A stretch of DNA of 64,000 nt from CAIWHR01 sp963724975 (GCA_963724975.1 CAVRXB010000002.1:186001-250000), one strand, 5' to 3'. Shown: positions 36,126-46,166, numbered from the stretch's first letter. Notes: generated by a model from the sequence alone, not told the origin. A program made the numbers and translations.

Positions 36126-36875
36126 GTGCCCGTGTCGTCCACCCGAACTCTCCATGGCTTTCACGCGGTGATTGCGCGCCTGCGCCAGCGGCCGGAGTCG
36201 GTCCGCGCCCTGTTTGTCGCGGAGACTCGGCAGGGACCGCGTCTGCGCGAAATCGTCGCGCGCGCCGAAACTGCGGGTTGCACCGTCAATGTCGCCGATG
36301 CAGAGTATCTGCGCGAGATGGCCGGCACCGAGCATCATCAAGGTGTCGTCGCGCTTGTCGACTCGTCAGCGCCGGACCTTACGCTCGACGAAGTCCTCGA
36401 CGCAGCCCCGGAACCGCCTTTGCTGCTCATCCTCGACGGCGTCACTGATCCGCACAATCTCGGCGCTTGTCTAAGGAGCGCCGACGCCTTTGGGGCGCAC
36501 GCAGTCATCATTCCCAAGGACCGGGCGGTCGGCGTCAATGCGACCGTGGCGAAGGCGGCGAGCGGTGCCGCCGATACGGTTCCCGTGATCACGGTCACGA
36601 ACCTTGCACGCGCGCTGCGCGATCTGAAGGCGCGCGGCGTCTGGATTCTTGGCGCCGATGCAGGTGGAGAAAATCTCTTCGACGCCGATGTCGCAGGGCC
36701 GATCGCCTGGGTGCTGGGCGCTGAAGGAAGCGGACTGCGCCGACTGACGCACGAGTTATGCGACCGTATCGTCGGCATCCCGCTCGCGGGAACGGTCGAA
36801 AGCCTCAACGTCTCCGTCGCCGCGGGGATCTGCCTGTTCGCTTCCCGGCGCGCGCGCCAACGCAACCCGTCATAA
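36126..36875 (+). CDS. rlmB: 23S rRNA (guanosine-2'-O-)-methyltransferase
   Basis: A SpoU/SPOUT methyltransferase of 249 residues that modifies G2251 of 23S rRNA. An N-terminal substrate-binding domain (TRTLHGFHAVIARLRQRP; GTEHHQGVVALVD) precedes the knotted catalytic domain: motif 1 DPHNLGACLRSADAFGAHAV, motif 2 WVLGAEGSGLRRL and motif 3 IPLAGTVESLNVSVAAG. The start is GTG 36126, with GTG 36132 an equal option. The next gene starts 24 bases after its stop. Confidence 0.93.
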   Translation: MPVSSTRTLHGFHAVIARLRQRPESVRALFVAETRQGPRLREIVARAETAGCTVNVADAEYLREMAGTEHHQGVVALVDSSAPDLTLDEVLDAAPEPPLLLILDGVTDPHNLGACLRSADAFGAHAVIIPKDRAVGVNATVAKAASGAADTVPVITVTNLARALRDLKARGVWILGADAGGENLFDADVAGPIAWVLGAEGSGLRRLTHELCDRIVGIPLAGTVESLNVSVAAGICLFASRRARQRNPS

Positions 36876-36898
36876 ACTCGCCCCTCAAGGAAAACGAA

Positions 36899-38611
36899 AT
36901 GTTTCGCGAGAAATACCTCGACTACGCCGAACTCACGGCCTGCCTCGCTGGCTGGACCAAGCAATACCCGGACATCGCGCGCGTGACGACGATCGGTAAG
37001 AGCGCGGAAGGCCGCGACATTCCGCTGCTCACCATCGGTCGCAATCCCGATGAAGCGCGGCCGGCGATCTGGATCGATGGAAACATGCACGCCTCCGAGC
37101 TCTGCGGCTCGAGCGTCGCGCTGGCCATGGCCGAGGAAGTTCTGGAGCTGCACAACGGCGGTCGCGATGTCGGCGGCAAGGCGTTCCCCGCGCACATGGT
37201 GGAGGCGTTGACCGATGCGCTTTTCTACGTCGTCCCGCGCATCTCTCCTGACGGCGCCGAGGAAGTCCTCACCAAGGGCCGCTACGTCCGCTCGAGTCCG
37301 GTCAACGACCGCATAAACAAGGATCACGCGTACTGGGAGGCGATCGACATCGATGGCGACGGAATGTCCGGCTACATGCGCAAGCAGGATGAGGACGGCG
37401 AGCTGGTCGAGCTTCGCGACGAGAACGGCGAGCCGCTCGACCCGTCGGTGATGGCGCCACGCATGCCGGAAGACGCGGGGCCGTATTTCAAGCTCTACCC
37501 GGAAGGCCGCATCGTCAACTTCGATGGCCGGCGCATTCCGAGTCCCCACTTTCTGTCCGACAACCTGTACGACTTCAATCGCAATTTCCCGTATTCGTGG
37601 ACGTCCGAGTCGCAGCAGGAAGGCGCCGGTCATTACCCAGGCAGCGCGCCCGAGACGCGGGCGATCCTCGACTTCGCGACCAGCCACCCGAACATCTTCG
37701 CGTGGCTCAACCTGCACACGTTCGGCGGCGTTCTGATTCGCCCGCTCGGCGACAAGCCCGACAGCAAGATGAATCCCGGCGACCTCGCGATCTTCGAGCA
37801 GGTCGAGGCGTGGATGACGGAACACACCGGTTATGCGACGGTCAGCGGTTACCACGAGTTTCTCTACGAACCGGAAAAGCCCATTTACGGCGATCTTTCC
37901 GACTACGCCTACCATCAGCGCGGCGCGCTCGCGTATGTCATCGAGCTGTGGGATCTCTTCAAGCAGCTCGGCATCGAGCGCAAGAAGCCGTTCGTCGAGC
38001 ACTATTTCAAATTCGGGCGCAAGGACATCCTGGCGCTCGCCAAGTTCGACCGCGAGCAGAACAAGGGCCGCGTGTTCGGCCGATGGAAGAAGGTGTCGCA
38101 TCCGCAGCTCGGTGAAGTGGAAGTAAACGGCTTCGATCCGCGCGTCGGCGTCTGGAACCCGCCGTACGAGAGAATCGCCGAGACCTGCGCTGCGCAAAGT
38201 GCCGCGTTCCTGCGCGTGGCTGCGCTGGTGCCGCGCGTGTCGGTAGAGGTCGTCAACCGGGAGGCAACGGCTGGACACACGCGCATCGAGCTGCGCATTG
38301 CAAATCGCGGGTACCTCGGGACATCCGGTTTGCCGTCGGCAAAGAATCTCCCGCACGCGGAGCCGCTCCGCCTCAGCGCGAGTGGGGACGGCATTGAGCT
38401 TGTCGCGCCTGCCGAGGCGATCGTCGACATCGGCCATCTCGACGGTTGGGGCGCGGGCCTCTACGGGGGTCCAAGCATCTTCATGCCCTGGACACGCGGC
38501 AATGCGCACGAGCGCTATGTGACGCTTGTCGCGAAGGGGAGGGGCACGCTTGCGGTGAAGGTGGGGAGTTGCCGCGTGGGATACCGGACGGTCAATGTCG
38601 CGATCGATTGA
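36899..38611 (+). CDS. M14-family zinc carboxypeptidase
   Basis: A metallopeptidase of 570 residues without an evident signal peptide. Zinc ligands of the M14 fold are visible: His63 and Glu66 in DGNMHASELCGSS and His272 in WLNLHTFGG; the catalytic Glu lies near residue 348 in AYVIELWDLF. The long insert with PVNDRINKDH and DFNRNFPYSW is typical of bacterial members with a peptide-end-binding pocket. The last ~170 residues form a C-terminal extension that may be a beta domain. AAGGA precedes the ATG. It is closely linked to rlmB upstream and the M3 peptidase downstream. Confidence 0.88.
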   Translation: MFREKYLDYAELTACLAGWTKQYPDIARVTTIGKSAEGRDIPLLTIGRNPDEARPAIWIDGNMHASELCGSSVALAMAEEVLELHNGGRDVGGKAFPAHMVEALTDALFYVVPRISPDGAEEVLTKGRYVRSSPVNDRINKDHAYWEAIDIDGDGMSGYMRKQDEDGELVELRDENGEPLDPSVMAPRMPEDAGPYFKLYPEGRIVNFDGRRIPSPHFLSDNLYDFNRNFPYSWTSESQQEGAGHYPGSAPETRAILDFATSHPNIFAWLNLHTFGGVLIRPLGDKPDSKMNPGDLAIFEQVEAWMTEHTGYATVSGYHEFLYEPEKPIYGDLSDYAYHQRGALAYVIELWDLFKQLGIERKKPFVEHYFKFGRKDILALAKFDREQNKGRVFGRWKKVSHPQLGEVEVNGFDPRVGVWNPPYERIAETCAAQSAAFLRVAALVPRVSVEVVNREATAGHTRIELRIANRGYLGTSGLPSAKNLPHAEPLRLSASGDGIELVAPAEAIVDIGHLDGWGAGLYGGPSIFMPWTRGNAHERYVTLVAKGRGTLAVKVGSCRVGYRTVNVAID

Positions 38612-38668
38612 TCACATCGGCGTGCGATAAGAGCGATAATATCGACTCTTCCGGGAATAGTCTCGACC

Positions 38669-40735
38669 ATGATCGAAGCCACCGCCAATCCCCTGCTGCG
38701 AGCCTGGCAAACGCCTTACGGCCTGCCGCCGTTCGAACACATTCGACCCGACCACTTTGTACCGGCATTCGAGGATGCGATGCGCGCGCATCGCGCCTAC
38801 GTCGACGCCATCGCTGAGAACAGCGAACCGCCCACGTTCGAAAATACACTTGCAGCTTTCGATGGCTGCCGCCGCGAGCTCGGTCGCATCGAGCGGCTCT
38901 TCTTCAATTTGACCGCGTCGGAGACGTCACCGGCGTTGCAGGCCATCGAGCGCGAGATGTCGCCGCGCCTCGCCGCCCATCACAGCGCGATCTATCTGGA
39001 TGCGCGGCTCTTCGCGCGCATCGATGCGCTGATGCAAAAGCGCAAGGATCTCGGACTCAGCCCGGAGGAGACGCGACTCACGGAACGGATCCACCTGGAC
39101 TTCGTGCGCGAAGGCGCGCTGCTTTCGCCGGAAGCCAAGACGCGGTACGCCGAGATCGTCCAGCGGCTCGCCGAGCTCACGACCCGCTTCAGCCAGAACG
39201 TCTTGGCCGACGAGGCGCACTACCATCTGCTGCTGCGAGATGAGCACGATCTTGCCGGCCTGCCGGAGGACCTGCGGCACGCCGCGCGCGAGGCAGCGCT
39301 GGAACGCGGAGAGCCGGACGCCTGGATGATCACGCTGTCGCGTTCTCTCATCGTTCCATTCCTTACATTCTCGGACCGGCGTGACCTTCGCGAGCAGGCG
39401 TTCAATGCGTGGACACATCGCGGCGAGAACGACGGAGAGCATGACAACCGCCCCATAGCCCGCGAGATCCTCGTCTTGCGCAATGAGCAGGCGCGCCTCC
39501 ACGGCTACCGGAGTTACGCGGACTACGCGCTGGTCGACCGGATGGCGGGAACGCCCGACGCTGTCGCGGGACTCCTGGTACAGGTATGGGAGCCCGCCAA
39601 GGCCCGCGCCGCAGCGGAGCGCGATTCGCTCCGCGCGATGGCACAAGAGCACGGCGCGACGCACGAAATCGAACCCTGGGATTGGCGCTATTACGCAGAA
39701 AAGGTGCGCAATGCGCGTTACCACCTGGATGCTGCCGAGCTGAAGCCCTACTTCGCGCTCGATCGAATGCTTGCCGCGGCGTTCGACACGGCGAACCGGT
39801 TGTTCGGGCTGCGCTTCCTCGAGCGTCCGGATCTTCGCGCCTACCACGCGGATGTCCGCGTATTCGAAGTGCAGGGCAGCGATGGGCGGATCGTTGGCGT
39901 GTTCCTCAGCGACAACTTTGCGCGCCCGACCAAGCGCGGCGGCGCATGGATGAGTGCCTACCGCTGGCAGATGCGTGCGGGGGGCGAGACGCTGCCGATC
40001 ATCGTCAACAACAACAATTTTGCCAAAGCTCCCGCCGGCGAACAGACTCTTCTCTCGCCCGACGACGTAACCACGCTATTCCACGAATTCGGGCATGGGT
40101 TGCATGGGCTGCTCTCGCAGGTGACCTATGAGCGCCTGTCCGGCACGAACGTGCTGCGCGATTTCGTCGAGCTGCCATCGCAGCTCTTCGAGCACTGGGC
40201 GTTCGAGCCCGTTGTATTGAAACGCCACGCGGTGCATCACGCGACCAACGAACCCATTCCCGACGAGATGATCGAGCGGCTGAACGAGGCGCGGCGTTTC
40301 AACCAGGGCTTCGAAACGGTCGAGTACACGGCGTGCGCGCTCGTGGACATGGCGCTGCATGCGCTGCCCGATTCCGGGGAGGTCGACATTACCGCGTTCG
40401 AGCGCTCGGAGCTCGAGCGGATCGGGATGCCGCGTGAAATCGTGCTGCGCCATCGGTTGCCCCACTTCGGGCACCTGTTCGCGAGCTCCAGCTACGCCGC
40501 CGGCTACTACGTCTATATGTGGGCGGAGGTGCTCGACGCCGATGGCTACGACGCGTTTGTCGAGACCGGCAATCCATTCGATCCGGAGGTGGCCGAGCGT
40601 GTGCGCCGGTATGTGTACTCGTCGGGCGGCACGCTGCCGCCGGCCGAGGCGTACCGGGCCTTCCGAGGCCGCGATCCTATCGTCGGGCCGCTGCTCGCAA
40701 AGCGCGGCCTGGTCGACGCGAAGGAGCTTGCGTAG
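38669..40735 (+). CDS. dcp: M3-family oligopeptidase / peptidyl-dipeptidase (Dcp-like)
   Basis: A zinc oligopeptidase of 688 residues, the usual length for Dcp/PrlC. The zinc motif is HEFGHGLHGLLS near residue 471, with the third ligand Glu about 28 residues later (RDFVELPSQLFEHWA). The N-terminal NPLLRAWQTPYGLPPFEHI fits Dcp better than PrlC. There is no signal peptide, so it is probably cytoplasmic and degrades imported or waste peptides. It follows the M14 carboxypeptidase by 57 bases, so two peptidases are neighbours. Confidence 0.92.
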   Translation: MIEATANPLLRAWQTPYGLPPFEHIRPDHFVPAFEDAMRAHRAYVDAIAENSEPPTFENTLAAFDGCRRELGRIERLFFNLTASETSPALQAIEREMSPRLAAHHSAIYLDARLFARIDALMQKRKDLGLSPEETRLTERIHLDFVREGALLSPEAKTRYAEIVQRLAELTTRFSQNVLADEAHYHLLLRDEHDLAGLPEDLRHAAREAALERGEPDAWMITLSRSLIVPFLTFSDRRDLREQAFNAWTHRGENDGEHDNRPIAREILVLRNEQARLHGYRSYADYALVDRMAGTPDAVAGLLVQVWEPAKARAAAERDSLRAMAQEHGATHEIEPWDWRYYAEKVRNARYHLDAAELKPYFALDRMLAAAFDTANRLFGLRFLERPDLRAYHADVRVFEVQGSDGRIVGVFLSDNFARPTKRGGAWMSAYRWQMRAGGETLPIIVNNNNFAKAPAGEQTLLSPDDVTTLFHEFGHGLHGLLSQVTYERLSGTNVLRDFVELPSQLFEHWAFEPVVLKRHAVHHATNEPIPDEMIERLNEARRFNQGFETVEYTACALVDMALHALPDSGEVDITAFERSELERIGMPREIVLRHRLPHFGHLFASSSYAAGYYVYMWAEVLDADGYDAFVETGNPFDPEVAERVRRYVYSSGGTLPPAEAYRAFRGRDPIVGPLLAKRGLVDAKELA

Positions 40736-40757
40736 ACCCCGATCGGCGCGGCCTGGA

Positions 40758-41687
40758 TCACTTCCCCCAGCGCAACGCCAACGGATTGAGATCGCGAGCG
40801 AGCTCCAGCAATCCCGCGCGTGTCGCAGGGTGCAGCGCTTCCAAAGGATGGCGCACCGAGTCGCTCCTGATGACGCCGCCGGCCGCCATTACCGTCTTCG
40901 TCGCGCGCAGTCCGCACTGGCGGTTCTCGTAATTGATCAGCGGAAGGATGCGTGCATACGCGGCGGCGGCGTCGTTTCGCCGTCCGGCCCGGTAGTGCTC
41001 CAGCACCGGTTTGATGAGGTCTGGCAGCAGAGCACTCGGCATCGTTCCGGTCGCGCCGGCGTCGAGATCGGCCATCAACGTAATCGATTCCTCGCCATCG
41101 AAGGGGCCGACGATGGCGTCGCCACCTGCTTCGATCAGGCCGCGAAGCTTGGCTGCTGTGCCCGGCATCTCGATCTTGAAATAGCGTACCGTCGGGACTT
41201 CGCGCGCGAGCCGAACCAGAAAGGGCACCGACAGATTGACGCCGCTCAACGGCGCGTCCTGCACCATGATCGGAATGGGCGCCGCTTCGGCGACGCGCGC
41301 AAAGTGCGCGAGGATGCCGGCTTCGTCGGCGCGAAGTCCCGTGCCGTGGTAGGGCGGCATCAGCATCAGCATCGCCGCTCCGGCCGAAGCGGCGGCACGC
41401 GCCCGCTCGGCCGCGATGCGCGTGCTGAAATGGCTGCACGTGACAACCACCGGAACGCGCTTGGCCACATGCGAGAGGCACAGGTCGACGAGCGTTGTCC
41501 TCTCATCGTCGGTCAGCAGGAACTGCTCGGAGTAATTCGCGAGCACGCAGATGCCATCCACGCCCTGGTCGATCATGCAATCGAGCACACGCCGCTGACC
41601 GTCGAGGTCGAGATCGCCCGATGGCTTGAAGGGCGTGGGCGCGATGGGATAGATACCGCTGTACGTCGTCGAACCGATGGTGCTCAA
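40758..41687 (-). CDS. DHDPS-family aldolase/lyase, not DapA
   Basis: A TIM-barrel class I lyase of 309 residues. The Schiff-base Lys171 is in VRYFKIEMPG and the fold pattern is clear (GIYPIAPTPFKPSGDLDLDG; GVDGICVLANYSEQFLLTDDER). DapA enzymes carry a catalytic Tyr in a YNVP motif; here the matching segment is MVQDAPLSG, so the Tyr is absent and the protein is probably a keto-acid aldolase or dehydratase of the wider family. The start is TTG 41687. It converges on the M3 peptidase gene and no sugar-acid genes lie beside it, so its substrate cannot be inferred. Confidence 0.85.
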   Translation of the reverse strand: MSTIGSTTYSGIYPIAPTPFKPSGDLDLDGQRRVLDCMIDQGVDGICVLANYSEQFLLTDDERTTLVDLCLSHVAKRVPVVVTCSHFSTRIAAERARAAASAGAAMLMLMPPYHGTGLRADEAGILAHFARVAEAAPIPIMVQDAPLSGVNLSVPFLVRLAREVPTVRYFKIEMPGTAAKLRGLIEAGGDAIVGPFDGEESITLMADLDAGATGTMPSALLPDLIKPVLEHYRAGRRNDAAAAYARILPLINYENRQCGLRATKTVMAAGGVIRSDSVRHPLEALHPATRAGLLELARDLNPLALRWGK

Positions 41688-41726
41688 AGGTCGCTCCCTG
41701 AAATCGTTGTCTCGGACAGTTTTACT

Positions 41727-42590
41727 CTACCGTGTTACCCGAACCGACGAGCGTATCGTGTCGTACGCGTGGAGACTATGCTCGCGGCCACCGACCTCGG
41801 ACGTGATGACGATCAGGTGCCCGTCGTTCACGACAAAGAGCAGCCGCCGCGGCAGCGCGTGGGTGAGGTTACCCCAGGTTTCGATCTCTTCCGCGTCGTG
41901 TCCGTCTACCGTCACTGCCTTCCGCCATACGATGTCACGGCGTTGCGCGTCGGGGCGGCCCGCCAAATCGTCGTTCTCCTCGCCGTCGAATTTTCCGCCG
42001 GAGAGGTGCGAGACTGAAGCAAGGCGCGTCGCGTCGACGCGCGGCAGCGCCCAGTCGACGATCGCGGCAAGCGCAAGTGGCGGCACTGAATCGAGTCCGG
42101 CCACGATTGTCGCGAGGTCCGCGGCCACGTCGTCGTAGGGCTTGGAATCCGGTGCGTGACGCAGTCGCGACCACGCGCGAGCGAAATCCGACGGCGCGGC
42201 GAGCGAGGGAACGAGCTCGGATCGCAACGGTACCTCCCGCAACAACGTCTTCGCTTCGGCGGCGCGACCGTCACGCCAAACCTCCCGCACGACGGCGACC
42301 GCATGCTGCATGCTGGCGGGCGTTACGGGCCCAAGGTCGCGCACGCGGACCTCGGCGTTGCTTTTGGTGGAAACCTGGCCTTTGCGGTCGAGCTCGCGCA
42401 GTTCAGCGTCGCTGATGGGAGGCGCCTTGATGATCGCCTGCTGCTTTTCGTGGACGGCCTGCCATCCTGCCGGTGCGAGCATGCTTACGCCATGCACGCT
42501 CACCTCGCGGCGCGGCGCCTCCGGTTTCGAGCACGCCGACACGAAGACGGCAAGCGAGCCCACGATACATGCGCGGCTCCACGCGTTCAC
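41727..42590 (-). CDS. Predicted lipoprotein, unknown function
   Basis: A 287-residue protein with a lipoprotein signal (AVFVSAC, lipidated Cys about residue 20). The body is mixed alpha/beta with no recognised domain; it ends in a beta-rich part (RRLLFVVNDGHLIVITSE). The GTG start overlaps the stop of the upstream gene (GTGA at 42590-42587), so the two are translationally coupled. Both proteins end in a similar module: a line about display or loss of function cannot be drawn, but related C-terminal strands (LLFVVNDGHLIVI here; AYVMYNDHLFVADF there) suggest a common origin. Confidence 0.65.
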   Translation of the reverse strand: MNAWSRACIVGSLAVFVSACSKPEAPRREVSVHGVSMLAPAGWQAVHEKQQAIIKAPPISDAELRELDRKGQVSTKSNAEVRVRDLGPVTPASMQHAVAVVREVWRDGRAAEAKTLLREVPLRSELVPSLAAPSDFARAWSRLRHAPDSKPYDDVAADLATIVAGLDSVPPLALAAIVDWALPRVDATRLASVSHLSGGKFDGEENDDLAGRPDAQRRDIVWRKAVTVDGHDAEEIETWGNLTHALPRRLLFVVNDGHLIVITSEVGGREHSLHAYDTIRSSVRVTR

Positions 42591-43363
42591 GGCGGGAACG
42601 AAAGGCTCGCTACAACCTTGTCGAACACAGCAAGCGACCCTTCGAGTCCGATGAAATCGGCGACGAAGAGGTGGTCGTTGTACATGACGTACGCCTTGCG
42701 CAGGTAGCGGCGCCCTTCGCGAAGCTCCAGCGTGAAGTCGAGCACGAGCGCGGGCTCGCCGGCGATCGTGATGTCGCGCCGCCCGACGTACTGGTAGCGC
42801 GAGGGATCGCTGGAGTTTTCCGGGCGGAACATCGCGCGCTCGATGACGTCGTCGAACGCGAAATGCAGCCGATCCGCCGCTTCCTGCGCAACCAGGAGCT
42901 CGGCGCGCACGGTCTCGTAGTCGCGCGCCCTTCTCGCCTGGACCGCACGGTTGAGCGCCGCGTTGACGTCGGTGGCGACCTCCGTCTCGAGATCAGTGTA
43001 CGGCTTGTCGGTGTAGCACCATGCTTGACGCACGGCGTGGTCGAACGCAGCACTTTCGTAGTCGACATTGACCGTCCGCAATCTTGCGATCTCGTCGTGG
43101 CGCAGCCGGCGTGACACGTCGTAGTAATTGCCGACGCCGATGGCCTCGCCTACGGATTGCCGCTTGACGTAACGGACGCCGCGAATGCCTCCGCTCTGCT
43201 CACCCTCGGCTTCCCAAGGGGCGGGCGGCGGCGAAAAGGCAACCGGTTGCGCAGCGAAATTGAACGTTTGCGGCGGTTGCGGCGGGGCAGTAGACGGCTT
43301 GCCGCAGCCGACCGCCAGCCCCGCGACCAGCACGACAATGCAACGCGTCATGGTCGGATTCAT
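42587..43363 (-). CDS. Predicted lipoprotein, unknown function
   Basis: A 258-residue protein with a lipoprotein signal peptide ending VAGLAVGC (Cys about residue 20), followed by a Pro-rich linker (KPSTAPPQPPQ). The mature part includes YYDVSRRLRHDEIARLRTVN and a C-terminal beta-rich region with YNDHLFVADFIGLEGSL. I do not recognise a family. The gene is coupled to the lipoprotein gene downstream by a GTGA overlap. A terminator separates the pair from dppA upstream, so they form their own transcript. ATG 43363 is preferred over the longer 43411. Confidence 0.65.
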   Translation of the reverse strand: MNPTMTRCIVVLVAGLAVGCGKPSTAPPQPPQTFNFAAQPVAFSPPPAPWEAEGEQSGGIRGVRYVKRQSVGEAIGVGNYYDVSRRLRHDEIARLRTVNVDYESAAFDHAVRQAWCYTDKPYTDLETEVATDVNAALNRAVQARRARDYETVRAELLVAQEAADRLHFAFDDVIERAMFRPENSSDPSRYQYVGRRDITIAGEPALVLDFTLELREGRRYLRKAYVMYNDHLFVADFIGLEGSLAVFDKVVASLSFPP

Positions 43364-43382
43364 CGCTGCCCGGCCAGAAAAG

Positions 43383-43415
43383 AAAAAACCCCGCGCGCCG
43401 GACCAGCGCACGGGG
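43383..43415 (-). terminator. Rho-independent terminator after dppA
   Basis: The inverted repeat is 43389-43398 with 43406-43415 (CCCCGCGCGC against GCGCACGGGG, one mismatch) around a seven-base loop. It is followed on the minus strand by a run of six T. It lies 36 bases after the dppA stop and ends the peptide-transport operon. Confidence 0.85.
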
Positions 43416-43450
43416 CTTCCGATTTGAACGCGACTGATCCTACCTCGCTA

Positions 43451-45091
43451 CTATTGCGCGGACTCTTTGATGTCCACCCCATAGAATGTGTGACGCCCGA
43501 ATGGAGAAAGCTTGAAGTCGATCACTTCCTTGCGCACGGGCTTCAATTGCACGGCATGCGCCATCGTGAGCCAGGGCGCCTGCTCCTTGAAGACCACCTG
43601 CGCCTTCATGTAGAGGTCGGCCCGCTGCTTCTGGTCGGACAGCGTCTTCGCTTTCTGGACCAGATCCTCGAACGCCTGGAAGCACCACTTCGAGACGTTA
43701 CTGCCGTTCGACTTGGCGGCGTCGCACCCGAGCAGCGTGTTGAGGAAGTTGTCCGGGTCGCCGTTGTCGCCTGTCCATCCGAGCATGCCCATCTGATGCT
43801 CGCCGTTTTGCATCCGCTTGCGGTATTCCCCCCACTCGAAACTCTTGATCTCGGCAGTGACGCCGATTTTCGCGAGGTCGGCCTGCATGAGTTCGGCAAT
43901 GCGCCGCGCATTGGGGTTGTACGGACGTTGCACCGGCATCGCCCAGAGGTCCGTCGTGAAACCGTTCGGATACCCTGCGTCAGCGAGAAGCTTCTTGGCG
44001 GCTGCTGGATCGTATGGATCGTCCTTGATCGAATTGTTGTACGACCATTGCGTCGGCGGGATCGGATTCTTCGCGACGACGCCAGCCGAAAGATAGACGG
44101 CGTCGATGATCGCCTTCTTGTTGATCGCCATGTTGACCGCTTTGCGCACTCTCACGTCGTCGAACGGTTTCTTGGTGACGTTGTACGCAAGGTAGCCGAC
44201 GTTCAACCCCGGCTGTTCCAGAACCTGCACGTTCGGGTCCTTGCGGATCGTGTCGAGGTCGGCCGGATTCGGATAAGGCATCACATGGCATTCGCCCTTC
44301 TGCAGCTTGGCCCAGCGGACGGAAGCGTCAGGCGTGATCGAGAAAATGAGGTCGTCGATCTTCGCCTTGCCGCCCCAGAACTGCGGGAAGGCCTTGTAGC
44401 GGATGACGGCGTCCTTGATGTAGCGCACGAGATAGAACGGACCGGTGCCGATCGGCTCCTGGTCGAGCTTGTCCGGCGTGCCGGCCTTCATCATTGCGTC
44501 TGCATACTCCTTCGACTGCACGCCGGCGTATTCCATCGCGAGATCCGACAGGAACGGTGCTTCTGGTTTTTCCAGCGTGATGCGTACCGTGTAGTCGTCG
44601 ACTTTCTCCACCGACTTCAACAGCTTCGGCAGGCCCATGTCGTTGAAGTACGAGTGGTTCGAGCTCGTCACCTTGAAGTACGGGTTCGTCTCCTTCCACT
44701 GCCGCTCGATCGAGAAGATCATGTCGTCGGCGTTGAAGTCGCGTGTGGGCTTCCAGTCGCGGTGGTTGTGCCACTTGACGCCCTTGCGCAATTTGAACGT
44801 GTACACCTTGCCGTCAGGGGAAATGGTCCAGCTCTCGGCCAACCCCGGCACGACAGCGGTGCCGCCGCGCTCGAAGTCGACGATGCGGCTGTAGATCTGG
44901 CTGTTGGCGTCGAACGAGGTGCCGGTGGTGTTGACGGCGGGGTAGAAGTTTTCCGGGCTTCCCTCCGAGCAGAACACGAGCGTCTTGGCGGCGACGCCGG
45001 CGGTGGCCAGCAGCGCAGGAAGCGCCAGCGCGGCAACCAACGCGCGCGACGCGCAGGGAAAGCGGCGCAGGGGCGGGTCGACTTTGATCAT
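43451..45091 (-). CDS. dppA: Peptide ABC transporter binding protein (DppA-like)
   Basis: A periplasmic receptor of the SBP_bac_5 family, 546 residues. A signal peptide (RALVAALALPALLATAGVAA) precedes KTLVFCSEGSPENFYPAVN. Family motifs follow: VPGLAESWTISPDGKVYTFK, LRKGVKWHNH and VRKAVNMAINKKAIIDAVY. Binding to dipeptides is the best guess; haem or other short peptides are possible. The start at 45091 has GGAGGA upstream and lies 11 bases after dppF. This is the only binding protein for the two Dpp-type systems of the window, and the last gene of its operon. Confidence 0.92.
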   Translation of the reverse strand: MIKVDPPLRRFPCASRALVAALALPALLATAGVAAKTLVFCSEGSPENFYPAVNTTGTSFDANSQIYSRIVDFERGGTAVVPGLAESWTISPDGKVYTFKLRKGVKWHNHRDWKPTRDFNADDMIFSIERQWKETNPYFKVTSSNHSYFNDMGLPKLLKSVEKVDDYTVRITLEKPEAPFLSDLAMEYAGVQSKEYADAMMKAGTPDKLDQEPIGTGPFYLVRYIKDAVIRYKAFPQFWGGKAKIDDLIFSITPDASVRWAKLQKGECHVMPYPNPADLDTIRKDPNVQVLEQPGLNVGYLAYNVTKKPFDDVRVRKAVNMAINKKAIIDAVYLSAGVVAKNPIPPTQWSYNNSIKDDPYDPAAAKKLLADAGYPNGFTTDLWAMPVQRPYNPNARRIAELMQADLAKIGVTAEIKSFEWGEYRKRMQNGEHQMGMLGWTGDNGDPDNFLNTLLGCDAAKSNGSNVSKWCFQAFEDLVQKAKTLSDQKQRADLYMKAQVVFKEQAPWLTMAHAVQLKPVRKEVIDFKLSPFGRHTFYGVDIKESAQ

Positions 45092-45102
45092 CTGAGTTCC
45101 TC

Positions 45103-46166
45103 CTATGATTGAGGCTGCGGGGCGTGTCGCACGGGCCCGCCCGGCTCGCGGTGGCCGGGTTCGAGAAAGCGCTCCCCCAGGTGACATGATACCTGCCGCC
45201 CGTCCAACAGGCGCAGCACGGGGCGCTCGACGCGGCAACGCTCGATCACGTGGGGGCAGCGGGTCGAGAACACGCACCCCACGGGCGGATTGAGTGGAGA
45301 TGGGAGCTCACCCGTGAGCACGATCCGCTCCGGTCGCTCTGCGGCGTCAATGCCGGGGGTCGAGGCAAGCAGGGCCCGGGTGTAAGGATGCAGAGGACGG
45401 GCGAAGATTCGCTCCTTGCTGCCTTGTTCCATCGCAAGGCCGAGGTACATGACGAGCACATCGTGCGCGATATGCCGAACGACGCCCAAGTCGTGCGAAA
45501 TGAAAAGGTAGGCGAGACCGAGATCGTTCTGCAGATCCGCGAGCAGGTTCAGCACCTGCGCCTGGACCGAGACGTCGAGCGCCGATACCGGCTCGTCCGC
45601 CACGACCAGCGCGGGATTCAGCATCAGCGCCCGCGCGATCGCGATCCGCTGGCGCTGCCCTCCCGAGAACATGTGCGGATAGCGGACGTAGTGCTCGGGG
45701 CGCAGCCCGACCTTGGCGAGCATCTCCCGCGCCCGGCGGCTTCGCTCGGCGGGTGTCAGCTCCGCGTTGATCTCGAGCGGCGCCTCCAGGATCGCGCCGA
45801 TCTTCTTGCGCGGGTTGAGCGATCCGTACGGATTCTGGAACACCATCTGCACTGTCTTGCGCAACTCCCGTCGCTGCGTCGGGGACGCGGTGACGGCATC
45901 GATACCGCCGAGGCGGAGCTCGCCGGCGCTGGGCGGCTCGATGAGCGATACGACGCGCGCGAGCGTCGACTTGCCGCATCCCGATTCGCCGACCACCGCC
46001 AGCGTGCGTCCGGCAGCGACGTCGAACGACACGCCACCGACGGCGTGCAGCGTCGCTGCTTCCTTGAACGGACCCCGGCGTATGCGATAGACGCGCGTCA
46101 GATTGCGCACATCGACGACGGGGGCCGCCATGATTGCGGGGTGCCCGACGTCGCTTGCAAGCGGAC

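Noticed and set aside
36338..38509. Open frame of 723 codons on the minus strand
   Set aside because: Antisense to rlmB and the M14 peptidase; no motif or ribosome-binding site supports it.
43157..45112. Open frame of 651 codons on the plus strand
   Set aside because: Antisense to dppA and its terminator; a shadow of a GC-rich gene.
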